In this document: piece by piece, positions 44,601-53,084 of the stretch
Layout of the letters: the number at the start of each line of letters is the position of its first letter
Position numbering within the stretch: position 1 is the stretch's first letter
DNA from: Lentinula raphanica
Lineage: Eukaryota > Basidiomycota > Agaricomycetes > Agaricales > Omphalotaceae
DNA: 64,000 nt
Assembly (NCBI GenBank): GCA_027919835.1
Contig: JANVFP010000008.1
Span: 1,488,001-1,552,000, forward strand
Direction of reading: 5' to 3'
Program-made: the position numbers and the translations under genes
Notes under the pieces: model-generated
Told to the model about the DNA's origin: nothing
The model's input: the letters and a program-made list of their open reading frames with translations, nothing else
The model's database searches: none

Positions 44601-47600
44601 TTTCAGGGAGACTGGAGAACAGCGTTTCAATTGCTTCGAGTCGGCTTCCTGCCAACGACATTATGTCGTTGACGATCGCTTGCTGGGGTTACGATGGCCA
44701 CTCGCGATGTCCTTGATAAATGATCCTCGTTTTGACGTGTACCGGTGGTACTGCAAACGCTTGGTGGGTCTGTTCCGAACGTGCTTTGCTTGGGATATGT
44801 GGAAAGAGCCACCTTTCTTGGAGGGCTTCCTGAGCTTGTTGGACGGGGAGGAGAAAGTGGGGTCTCAACCCGGAGACCAGTACCTCCTTCGTCAGCTGAT
44901 GGTCTGTCCTTATGGCGATATCGCGGATTCTATACAGCTCAATGGCGTTCAGATTCCGACTGACCAATATCCCGGAATGCAACGAAATGCTGCACGAGTA
45001 AGGGACCCAGGTAGGAAAGTTGCTCGTCCCATCGTCATCGTGGTTCGGATCGATGGTAACCCTGTTACCGCTCTTCTGGACTCCGGCTCTCTGGGAACGT
45101 TCATGAGCACGACACTCTTGGATCAATTGAAGTTCCGAGTGCAAACACTCGAACCACCTCTTACCTTGCAATTAGCGGTGCAGGGATCTCGCTCCAAAAT
45201 TAACCGACGCGTTCACGCTCGCTTTGAATACCAGGCCATCGATGAGGAACGATACTTTGATGTTGCGAACATCAACTATCCCTTGATCCTGGGAACTGAC
45301 TGGATGTACCAGCATAGCGTTACTATAGGTTTTAACCCAGCGAGAGTCGTGGTTGGTAGCAGTCCGTGCTTACCTCTGCGAGGCCCGACGATTTCACAAA
45401 TTGCTGCCCAGGCTGTGGACGTTGGGGAAGATGTCTTGGAACGAGCTAGAGAAGAGCTAAAAAGGTACGCTAAGCCGTTGTGTCGAACCATGGCAGAAAC
45501 TGACCTACCTCCTCTTCGTGATATCAATCACAGCATTCCTCTTATCGATGAGTCCTTAGTGATTCCATGGAGGCCTTCTCGGTTGCCTGAGAAGTTCAGG
45601 GAGGATTGGGTTGAGAAACGAGATGCATACATCAAAAGCGGTAGGTGGCGAATAACCACCTCTAACAATACTGTGCCTCTTTTGCTAATTCCAAAACATG
45701 GTTCACAGACCAATCGTCTCCGCGTCGTCGCAGATTTACGTCGCAGGAATGCGAATACGAGGAAGTTGGCGTCGCCTCTTCCGGATATTGATGGTATCTT
45801 GCGTCGGGCGGCGAAAGCGAAGTTCCGCTCAACCATGGATGGCAAGGATGCCTACGAGCAGATTCGTATCCGTCCCGAAGACGTACATAAGACTGCGGTC
45901 TCAACGCCTGATGGGAACATGGTTAGTTTAGTTATCCAACAAGGGGACTGTAACGCACCCTCTACTTATCAAACCTTAATGAATTTTCTGTTCTCATCTT
46001 ACTTGGGCCGCTTCATGGACGTCTACTTAGACGATATCATCGTGTATTCTGACACACTTGAAGAGCATGTCAGACACGTTAAGTTGATTATCGATATATT
46101 GATTCGGGAAAGGCTTTACCTCAGCGAATCAAAGCTCAACTTCCTCGCAAGTGAACTTAGAATTTTGGGGAGAATAGTAGACGACGAAGGCATCCGGATG
46201 GATCCCGACAAGGTTGACGCAATCTCCAAATGGAAAACTCCGACCAACCGCGATTTACTGAGAGGTTTCTTGGGGTCGGTTGGTTATTTGGCTGACGATA
46301 TTGCGACCGTCCGTATTCCTATGGGGCACCTTAGTACTATCACCGGTGATAACGTTCCCTTTCGATGGGGGTTCAATGAGGAGCGAGCCTTTCAACAAAT
46401 CAAAGATCTCACTTGTCGTTCAAAGAGTCATCATCGGGTTCCCTTGAATTACTCCGAAAACGCGCTCCCAGTATGGATGGTCACCGACGGTTGTGCCACT
46501 GGGATATCTGGGTGTGTTCTCCAAGGGAAGTCTTGGAAAGAGTCGGCAACCGTGGCCGCGTTTTACTCGGCGAAATTGAATCCTGCACAGCAGAATTACC
46601 CTGTACACGAAATAGAGATGTTAGCCGGTGTCGAGACGATGCTGAGACACAGAGACATCTTACAGGGTGTAGAATTTACATGGATTACAGATCATAAGGG
46701 CTTGATTCACCTTGTAGAACAGAAAGAACTGTCAGGTCGGCAGGCGCGCTGGATGGAAAAAGTCGCTGAGTTTGATTTCAAGATCGAATATGTCCCCGGC
46801 TGCGAGAATGTTTTTGCTGATGCTCTGTCACGCATTTACTCTAACGACGCACCTGGTACTGTACGTGCTCGATCCGAGTACACTTATTTTGATGTGATAC
46901 CCAACGACGCTTTGGGCATATCCTCAATAACGATGCCTCTCCTGGTCAGCGCTGAAGCCGCTTGCTCTCTGCCGGATGCCATATACCTGCAAAAGATGGA
47001 ACTAAGAGCGAACAGGCGACCTTCGGCAAAGAAGGCAGAAATGGATGAGAGAGAGAGGAAGCCAGCTGGGCCTACATCGAAGGGAGTCAAAGTGAGAGGC
47101 AGAAACTATGTTGTCGCTGCGCAGGTCAACCATGATAGTAATCATGTTGACTCTGTCGCCGGGAATCAACACGTAAACGGCGGGGATCAACCAACCGTAA
47201 ATGCTTCCGCGGATGATCAGCACTCCTCGGCCTCGGCATCAGTAGATGACGAGATCCAACGGGTTACCGTTGAGCAACCAACCCCTGCTGATTCTTCGCT
47301 CCTTCATATACTCACCGCTTCCTCACCGGGTTTGGACGTTGTGTCGCTCATCCGTAACAACTATAAGTCGGACACTGTTTTCGCCGCCATTATTGACAAT
47401 CCGAAACATTTCCGTAACTTCATCGTTGAAGATGGACTGATTTTCAACGATGTGGGAGATCGTCGCTTACTTTGCATCCCGAAGGTTATGCATAACGGAC
47501 GAAACCTTCGTGAGCATCTTATCAATGAAGCTCACTCGATTTTAGCTCATCTCGGTGGTAGAAAAACGCTATCGTACCTACGCGATCATGTCTGGTGGAA

Positions 47601-49701
47601 GTCAATGGCATCTGACGTTCAATCTTTTTGTGAGTCATGCATGACCTGTGCTACATCGAAGCCCTCTAATCACAAGCCTTATGGCTTGCTGAAGAATTTG
47701 CCTGTTCCAAGCGAACCATGGGAAGTAATTGGGATCGATTTCGTGGGACCGCTGCCGCTGAGCTCAAACAGGGATGGTTCGTTTGACTCCATCACTACAA
47801 TCGTTGACCATCTAACAGGGATGGTTCACCTGGTAGGAAGCCGGATTGATTATGGTGCAAGTGACGTCGCAGAACTCGTCTTCGCAGAAGTCTATAAACA
47901 TCATGGCTTGCCGAAGGTCATCGTGAGTGACCGCGATTCCCTGTTTACATCGCGCTTCTGGACTCATCTACACAAACTCATTGGCACACAGTTGAAACTC
48001 TCCAGTTCATACCATCCTCAGACTGACGGTTTGACTGAACGGGCGAACCGAACTATTACTCAAATGTTACGACAATGTGTGAATGATTCTCAAACGGACT
48101 GGATATCCCGTTTACCTGCGGTGGAGTTCGCTATCAACCTCGCTAGGTCTGAGTCGACTGGGTTTGCACCCTTTTTCTTGAATACTGGTCGTATTCCCCG
48201 ATCCTTCATCTGGGATAAGCCACACTCGTCCGAATTCCCCGGCGTGAAGCTCTTTGCTGACAAGATGAAATCAGCAATCATTGCCGCGCACGATAGCTTG
48301 TTGGCCCATCGCGTCAAACAAACGAGGGATGAAAATCGTCGGAGAATTCCATCTCCTTTCCAAACAGGCGACCTGGTCTACTTGGCAACTACTAACCTGT
48401 CCTTTCCTAAAGGACTGGCTCGAAAACTTGTCCCTAAGTTCATAGGCCCCTTTCGGATCATTCAAACGCTAGGTGGAACGTCCTACAAACTCGACCTCCC
48501 CTCTGACCTACGAAGACGAGGAATTCATGACGTTTTCCATGCTTCATTACTACGTATTCATATTCCAAATGATGACCGCCTGTTTCCAGGTCGGTCATAT
48601 GAACAAATTCTGGGTCAGGATGAAGGGGAATGGGCTATTGACCGCATCGTCTCTCATAAGGGTAATCGCTCCGATGCAATGTTTCTTGTACTTTGGAAAA
48701 GTGGGGATCGCACCTGGCTTCCCTATTCGAAACTCGAGCAGCTGCAGCCCCTTCGGGAATACTTTGAGACGGTTGGAATATCCACAGTCTCTGAACTCGT
48801 TGGAGTTCCAGGCGGGGAGGTACCGATTGAAGGAGCTGACTCACTTTTCGCGGGATCGATCGATTTTTGTGCTCATAAAAGCAGGGAGCCTTTTCCCTTC
48901 CTTTCCATCAACGCTATGTCTGTCGAGCCCCCTGCTCCAGCTGCAGCCGCTGCGTCCTCCGTGTCGCCTTCACAACCTCTACCTCCTGCTCCTCCGTTTT
49001 TTCTACAGAGCCTTTCAGAGGTCTCTACCGACGTCGAGAACCAGCTTTTCACCATCACCAGGCGTGGGAACGCTAATCCTCTCGAGGTATCTTTCGAGGA
49101 GATGATCGAATGTGTACTGGCGTCTCTTGCTATCGGCCGTCGTTGGAAGATGGTGCAAGGTGCTCCTCCACGATATGAGGAGATCGTGAAAACTCTCTTT
49201 GCGTACATCCCTAGCACATCTCCTGCCAATTTCTCCATCATGGCTGACGGTAACGTGGAGAAAACGGAATCACCTGTCACCTACGAGTGCATCTTCTCTC
49301 CCGAACAGTTGAAGATCCTCATCAAAATCGACGCGATCTCGGGTAATGTCTTTACAGATGTGAAGAAGGCTTATCCCAAGCCTGCTCGCGCGTCTACCTT
49401 TGCTGGCTCCCGCAACGAAAAAATGCACAAATTGATTGACATGTACAACTTTGATCAGGATGTTCTTATGGGTAGCATGCATGAGGTGTTACTCAAGCAA
49501 CACAAGCAGAAGATGTGGCGAGCGACCCGCCCTAAACAGGCCAAATCCGTTCGGGGAGTCGAACGCTACGCTACTAGCGACGCTGGCTCTTCCACCATGG
49601 GCCTTGCCGAGAAGATGCGCATGTGGAACTTCCGTTCCAACCCTGATGAGGACTCCACTATGGACGGTGCTTCCGAGGCCGGAGGACCATCTGGGAACTG
49701 A
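41656..49701 (+). CDS. Gag-Pol polyprotein of the LTR retrotransposon, with two extra regions
   Basis: A single frame of 2681 residues. In order: a disordered N-terminus; a Gag capsid-like region about residues 345-510 (FDGSANLRSFQRNMREIIAY, FLKGKAYTFFERI); a zinc knuckle CFDCGEAGHRSRDC at 609-622; an acidic stretch and then an unfamiliar globular region about 775-1110; an aspartic protease with active-site DSG at about 1142; reverse transcriptase with YLDDIIVYS at about 1457; RNase H (VTDGCATG, about 1609); integrase with an HHCC zinc site, the Asp in GIDFVGP (about 2027), VSDRDSLF and HPQTDGLTERANR; and a chromodomain-like EWAIDRIVSHKG...WLPYSKLEQL at about 2324-2372. About 300 more residues follow the chromodomain, which is unusual. 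No frameshift separates Gag from Pol. Confidence 0.95.
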   Translation: MSRRILRSRRRAMSDPAVPGALSHSEENSGNSPRPESPLTPIESEGPSVSVLPEPDLAELNEPAIGPVEPSLSGEVPGGPMNPDELPLGGMAGGRITSTGNSAPEKIVDNYPIETLNENVLSPEQELTVKMAEAALNNTQRENFTRRQNSVRVMDDDEDSHGEGMSSGKGKGVDPKNWGATHLNDDEMNPEVQAQILNSLGKARKPKEDSRERQSQMHEMFEEFQAWQHQEAEHFEAKMNEQLQELKRELFERKVKRELEEPEVLRDIPIVLDEPEPKRVRISVDNGRRLPGRPSELIAPSSHVGKLFNQMRIADREYYSDSDKENEPWPEEKPTWKAKGMNIKPLKPTEIFDGSANLRSFQRNMREIIAYLEDGRVPDYRQVEVASRFLKGKAYTFFERICGENASQWTLKDFYEKLYDFTFPIDFRTEQRRKLVSLQQANRRVREHVGIFNDLCNTAGTLDERHKIIFLWDSFQPTITKGLLRMGHTPETSSLLDIIEDAEKVELIENVGKPTTKTESSGQNGSTFNSRRRFGGRTFGVNEKESSKVEPDSSRETASKWNTTAKRNQNAGRDKAPESGNRFSSSRGADRGNRLSEQQKNEYRAAGKCFDCGEAGHRSRDCPKRNSVPSDSKKVGGPPGLTTYNMEFELVENESDDAEVVEMSLSQIDWFQDVEDTYFSDESGSDVSMQDLFPIEDSDDAESMSEHDIQGYCDSEGDSAEVEAEDVIVHAVDLAVAGLYSGEDSPPGRESSDASDTDSCTTDSESDEEALVKMCQLHLHPEWRDSSYQFQKLRIHYDPAVIQSVRNSAGNHPVFALRKEHLGFWKKELRGRGLHNELNNSHFGYRNDPQQRCFGDPVAEHLEYILHKGAPYPGESDEDDSFMDVERFCAVRISDFEYVVLDSTWDNDTFLIETKTLLDPDFRPVEWFNRVKEHPDEFILHMQNGSTKTMGDPRGKRVAQILNGSEEYPGRYLSYLTRDHYLFRETGEQRFNCFESASCQRHYVVDDRLLGLRWPLAMSLINDPRFDVYRWYCKRLVGLFRTCFAWDMWKEPPFLEGFLSLLDGEEKVGSQPGDQYLLRQLMVCPYGDIADSIQLNGVQIPTDQYPGMQRNAARVRDPGRKVARPIVIVVRIDGNPVTALLDSGSLGTFMSTTLLDQLKFRVQTLEPPLTLQLAVQGSRSKINRRVHARFEYQAIDEERYFDVANINYPLILGTDWMYQHSVTIGFNPARVVVGSSPCLPLRGPTISQIAAQAVDVGEDVLERAREELKRYAKPLCRTMAETDLPPLRDINHSIPLIDESLVIPWRPSRLPEKFREDWVEKRDAYIKSGRWRITTSNNTVPLLLIPKHGSQTNRLRVVADLRRRNANTRKLASPLPDIDGILRRAAKAKFRSTMDGKDAYEQIRIRPEDVHKTAVSTPDGNMVSLVIQQGDCNAPSTYQTLMNFLFSSYLGRFMDVYLDDIIVYSDTLEEHVRHVKLIIDILIRERLYLSESKLNFLASELRILGRIVDDEGIRMDPDKVDAISKWKTPTNRDLLRGFLGSVGYLADDIATVRIPMGHLSTITGDNVPFRWGFNEERAFQQIKDLTCRSKSHHRVPLNYSENALPVWMVTDGCATGISGCVLQGKSWKESATVAAFYSAKLNPAQQNYPVHEIEMLAGVETMLRHRDILQGVEFTWITDHKGLIHLVEQKELSGRQARWMEKVAEFDFKIEYVPGCENVFADALSRIYSNDAPGTVRARSEYTYFDVIPNDALGISSITMPLLVSAEAACSLPDAIYLQKMELRANRRPSAKKAEMDERERKPAGPTSKGVKVRGRNYVVAAQVNHDSNHVDSVAGNQHVNGGDQPTVNASADDQHSSASASVDDEIQRVTVEQPTPADSSLLHILTASSPGLDVVSLIRNNYKSDTVFAAIIDNPKHFRNFIVEDGLIFNDVGDRRLLCIPKVMHNGRNLREHLINEAHSILAHLGGRKTLSYLRDHVWWKSMASDVQSFCESCMTCATSKPSNHKPYGLLKNLPVPSEPWEVIGIDFVGPLPLSSNRDGSFDSITTIVDHLTGMVHLVGSRIDYGASDVAELVFAEVYKHHGLPKVIVSDRDSLFTSRFWTHLHKLIGTQLKLSSSYHPQTDGLTERANRTITQMLRQCVNDSQTDWISRLPAVEFAINLARSESTGFAPFFLNTGRIPRSFIWDKPHSSEFPGVKLFADKMKSAIIAAHDSLLAHRVKQTRDENRRRIPSPFQTGDLVYLATTNLSFPKGLARKLVPKFIGPFRIIQTLGGTSYKLDLPSDLRRRGIHDVFHASLLRIHIPNDDRLFPGRSYEQILGQDEGEWAIDRIVSHKGNRSDAMFLVLWKSGDRTWLPYSKLEQLQPLREYFETVGISTVSELVGVPGGEVPIEGADSLFAGSIDFCAHKSREPFPFLSINAMSVEPPAPAAAAASSVSPSQPLPPAPPFFLQSLSEVSTDVENQLFTITRRGNANPLEVSFEEMIECVLASLAIGRRWKMVQGAPPRYEEIVKTLFAYIPSTSPANFSIMADGNVEKTESPVTYECIFSPEQLKILIKIDAISGNVFTDVKKAYPKPARASTFAGSRNEKMHKLIDMYNFDQDVLMGSMHEVLLKQHKQKMWRATRPKQAKSVRGVERYATSDAGSSTMGLAEKMRMWNFRSNPDEDSTMDGASEAGGPSGN

Positions 49702-49778
49702 CGTACGAATGTTCGTACCCTGAAGCTCTCCACTAACTAATTTTTCTTTCTTCTCTAGGTTCGAAATTCTTGCAAATT

Positions 49779-49791
49779 CCGGGAGGGCGTA
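49779..49791 (+). other. probable polypurine tract
   Basis: CCGGGAGGGCGTA directly precedes the right LTR, where plus-strand DNA synthesis is primed. It is purine-rich but short and imperfect. Confidence 0.45.
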
Positions 49792-50091
49792 TGCCACGAC
49801 CAGGCTATCCGCATCCATTCCGTACTTCCTTCCGACCATTCCGACCGTTAAGGACTTTACTTCGGTCTCGATCACTCACTCGTGCACGCAGGACAAACAT
49901 ACGATCACTTCCGAAACTATTCCGTAGAGTATAAAGGACTATGTACTTTGTATCTTACGGGGACTCTTTTTTCGAATCTCACTACTTTATCCTGCTACTT
50001 CGCGTGCACTTAAGGATTCCAGTTGAGTGAACAAGCTTGAATTCTTATCTCTCTTGTCGCGTTACCCTTATTTCGATAAGCTACCGTGACA
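49792..50091 (+). repeat. 3' LTR
   Basis: A 300-bp copy of the 5' LTR in which I found no difference by eye. It is followed by the duplicated target AGGCC at 50092-50096. Confidence 0.97.
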
Positions 50092-50448
50092 AGGCCACCG
50101 CGAACGTGTTGAGAACCTCAAGAGGGTCAGACGCAGGATACGCAACAAGATCATGATGAAATCTTCCGTCTATCTAATAACTCAGAAGCCAGAAGGAGAG
50201 ATCTAGACTCGTGCCACTGTATGAGTCCCAAAGTAGGCATCATGCATCAAGTATTACTACAGCTCATGAGAAAAAGGTCTGCACTGGCAGTCACTCGGAC
50301 AGGAACGTGTTCAAGCACATCTTCGACTTCCTCCAAAGCTCAAAAATAGAAAACCATGACGTCGCAGGAGTTCCTCTAGTGATCATAGACTTCTAGCAGT
50401 TGTTTGTGGAACAGTGCCGAGTAGTATTCCTTTGTTCCTTCTGCCTAC
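50092..50448. other. right flank of the retrotransposon and promoter of the oxygenase gene
   Basis: It begins with the right AGGCC target copy. The continuation of the interrupted small frame stops at 50206. No other gene is seen. Confidence 0.35.
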
Positions 50449-52108
50449 ATGGCCACAAAGACGAAGATAATTTCCAGGTCTACAGACTCACTGGCTCTCG
50501 AAAACGGTACTACGTTCCAAGTCTTTGGTCGAACAGCAATCTGGGATAAGCATTGCGTACGACGTGAGACAGCCTTGAGGTGAGTCTCGATTCGAGATTG
50601 TGCTGAGGTTCAAACCAGCTTCAGAACACTTTCGATAGATGGAGAACTATCGGAGACCCTTTATGTGATGCAGCAATACAAGAGCTTTTCCCTGATAGAG
50701 TGTACTCTGGAGCAGACCTACTACAGTGCTTAGAATCGTCCACAGGCTCATCGCATAGGAGCGAAGACTCTACAACATCATCATCCGTTCAACGGTTTTG
50801 GGACGCAATTCATGAACATCCCCCAATGAACATAAGAGCGTCAAGGGAGCAGGTAGAGGTAGCTCGGTCATTTTTCATTGATCATTCTGTTCAAATCATG
50901 CAAGCTCTGCTATACTACAGTCTGGCGGGAGGCTTTGCGAGGTGGGTGTTTGTGATATTCTGACGAAAGTTAAAACTTGCTCATACACCACCACTCCCAG
51001 TCCGCGTATAGTGCGCACTCTAGATAAGGTGTCCTATCTGATTCCTCCAAATATCACCGAGCAAGAAGCCTCTCAAAATTCAAAAGATAGAACATTCAAA
51101 CGCTTGCTAGAAACATTCCAGTTTGTATTAGAAGTAATGCGCTGCGTGGTTCCGTTCCCAGAACAGCAAGGTTCAGGCTATCTACTTCCTGGAGGTGACG
51201 GCTGGAAGTCCATCATCCGCGTACGCATGCTACATGGAGTAGCTCGCACCCGCGTTCGTGCTCATCCTCACTACCAGGCCTCGCGGGGCAGTCCAATAAA
51301 TCAAGAGGACATGAATGCAACGTAGGGCATTGTTCCTTTTACAAGATATGTTATGACGCTCACATTATATCACTCAAGACTCGCTTCATTTTGCATCGTA
51401 CCCCTTTGGTCTCTACGCCAGCTCGGGTTGAAAGCAAGCCGCCAGGAGGAAGAAGCATTTCTTGCCGTCTGGCGTCATGTCGGGCTCTACTTGGGTGTAG
51501 ATCCAGCTTCTCTTGACGAACATTTTTCGAATACTGTAATTGCGGATCAGTATCTGCTATCTGCCACCATTCACCTCTTTCTCGATGACGAGGAACTAGA
51601 AGATCAGACTTTCATGCCTCCGACTTTACAGTTACTCGAAGCAGTCACAGATCGTTTTGCGAATGTGACCTTGGAATATAACTGTGCTATGGCGCGTCTA
51701 CTGTTAGGACCAGAACTTTCGACATACTTGGGTATCCCTTCAACATCCTGGCAGATGGGCATTCGGCTTCGGGAGTGGCTCTTCCTTCAGGCATACCCCG
51801 TTTTGTTCTCTAGATCATACGGTCGCTTTCTTCGTCCAGGTTGGCTGGAGAAACGACGGTATGTTTACGCTGTTGGGATGGCGATGACGATCAGAAGGAC
51901 ACTGGGCATGAGGAGAACGAAATATCGGCCCGTTCAAGGGGAGGTGGGACAGATTGTTTGGGAAGACGAATCAGCCCCTCCTGATTATGCTACTGGACGA
52001 CTTTTAGGCAGACGGTGGAAACAAATGCTAGCGGAAATGGTTGGTGTCACTGTGGGTTCGGGAATAGCAATCACTGGGCTAGTCTGTTGGTGGATGGGTG
52101 TCTTATAG
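50449..52108 (+). CDS. mpaB/Lcp-like (DUF2236) membrane-bound oxygenase
   Basis: Four exons join exactly in frame (50449-50579, 50639-50941, 51001-51321, 51379-52108), giving 494 residues. Family features are RWRTIGDPLCDAAIQELFPD, then YSLAGGFASPRIVRTLDKVS, GDGWKSIIRVRMLHGVARTR, and GSPINQEDMNATLASF. The His and Arg residues of the RMLH and R-x-R segment lie where this family binds heme b. The C-terminus has a membrane anchor, GVTVGSGIAITGLVCWWMGV. Fungal mpaB is an ER-bound oxygenase that cleaves prenyl side chains in mycophenolic acid synthesis, and bacterial relatives cleave rubber. Here there is no surrounding biosynthetic cluster, so the substrate is unknown. The start was chosen because its phase fits the 59-nt intron that follows. 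Confidence 0.85.
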
Positions 52109-52225
52109 ATGTAAGGTCTGTGGCTACCGTGTAGGCAATTCATATGTCCCGGAAGGAAGAATCTCCATCATAGATTCTCATAGATTCTCATGCTAATCCA
52201 GCACATGGTTTCCTTATCTCTGCTC

Positions 52226-52236
52226 TATATATAAAA
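52226..52236 (+). promoter_or_regulatory. TATA box of the membrane protein gene
   Basis: TATATATAAAA lies about 75 bases before the ATG at 52308 and about 120 bases after the stop of the oxygenase gene. Confidence 0.5.
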
Positions 52237-52307
52237 TCTGATCTAAACCTTTGCATTCTGCAGCAACGACATTGCCCTCTTCACCCCCAGCGAAATCTGT
52301 GCGTACG

Positions 52308-52826
52308 ATGTCTGAACCTAATGCAGTCTCAGTTGATGGCCCGGTGACAATGTTGCCTTTGGAAAGTCCGGGACTGCAGCCTTCTGGTAGCTTGACCTCG
52401 GATGTTTTCACCCTCAGTACTCCTGGGCTAGGATTACCTAGCATTTTACCGAGCTCTGCTAGTAACAGTAGTTCCTCTACGAATCATGGAGGTGCTATCG
52501 CTGGTGGGGTTATCGCAGCGGTCATTGCGACAGTCGTCGTAGCTGTCCTCCTACTTCGTCATCGTAATAAGCGTTCTCCTCGACACTGGAGGAATAGGAT
52601 GCAAAACGGAGTAGTCAGACCGTTCCCGGACAACTCTAATTGGCAGACCTTGGATTCTAAATCCAACTTGCATGATAGAACCAGTAATCAGACCCTTCAT
52701 CCGAATTTCGTCTTGGATGACCACAATTCCCCGATTACATCTCCAGCCACAGCCAAATTCTCTACCCCGCTCATGACATATCCTCCAGGTGCTCTTCACT
52801 TGTCGAACAACGAGAAGGGGAAGTAA
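52308..52826 (+). CDS. single-pass membrane protein with Ser/Pro-rich ectodomain
   Basis: 172 residues from the first ATG after the TATA box. Residues 1-60 are Ser/Pro/Thr/Leu-rich. A strong membrane helix follows, GGAIAGGVIAAVIATVVVAV, then basic residues RHRNKRSPRHWRNR and a hydrophilic tail of about 85 residues, so the C-terminus should be cytosolic. No signal peptide is visible, although this layout (Ser-rich stalk, helix with Gly/Ala, basic stop-transfer) is common in fungal surface proteins that do have one. Either an upstream exon was missed, since the frame is open without an ATG back to about 52251, or this is a truncated copy. Function unknown. Confidence 0.6.
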   Translation: MSEPNAVSVDGPVTMLPLESPGLQPSGSLTSDVFTLSTPGLGLPSILPSSASNSSSSTNHGGAIAGGVIAAVIATVVVAVLLLRHRNKRSPRHWRNRMQNGVVRPFPDNSNWQTLDSKSNLHDRTSNQTLHPNFVLDDHNSPITSPATAKFSTPLMTYPPGALHLSNNEKGK

Positions 52827-53084
52827 TTGGTTTTGTTGAAGGCAAACTTACTATCGGCCCTAATTACCAGCGATTCTGGCACTGGAGTTAGTGCACCATG
52901 ATGATGATCATTATATGCGATCATCATCGTTGCTCAGAGTGTATGCATAACGAACAAGAATCTGGAGGATATTTGTACTAGTACTTATATGAGATTACTA
53001 TGAATAAAGAAGAAAAAAAGAAAGGGGATCCAAGAAATGCCGACTCCTATCCGACCGTTGCCGGTGACTTTCATCAGCGCCATC

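Larger units (their letters stand above)
41217..50091 (+). mobile_element. intact Ty3/gypsy LTR retrotransposon (chromovirus type)
   Basis: An 8.9-kb element bounded by 300-bp direct LTRs that start TG and end CA, with a perfect 5-bp target duplication (AGGCC). The two LTRs appear identical by eye and the single gag-pol frame is unbroken, so the insertion is very recent and the element may be active. The domain order PR-RT-RNaseH-IN-chromodomain places it in the Ty3/gypsy chromoviruses. It lies between the GH16 gene and the mpaB-like gene, about 370 bp from each start codon. Confidence 0.97.
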
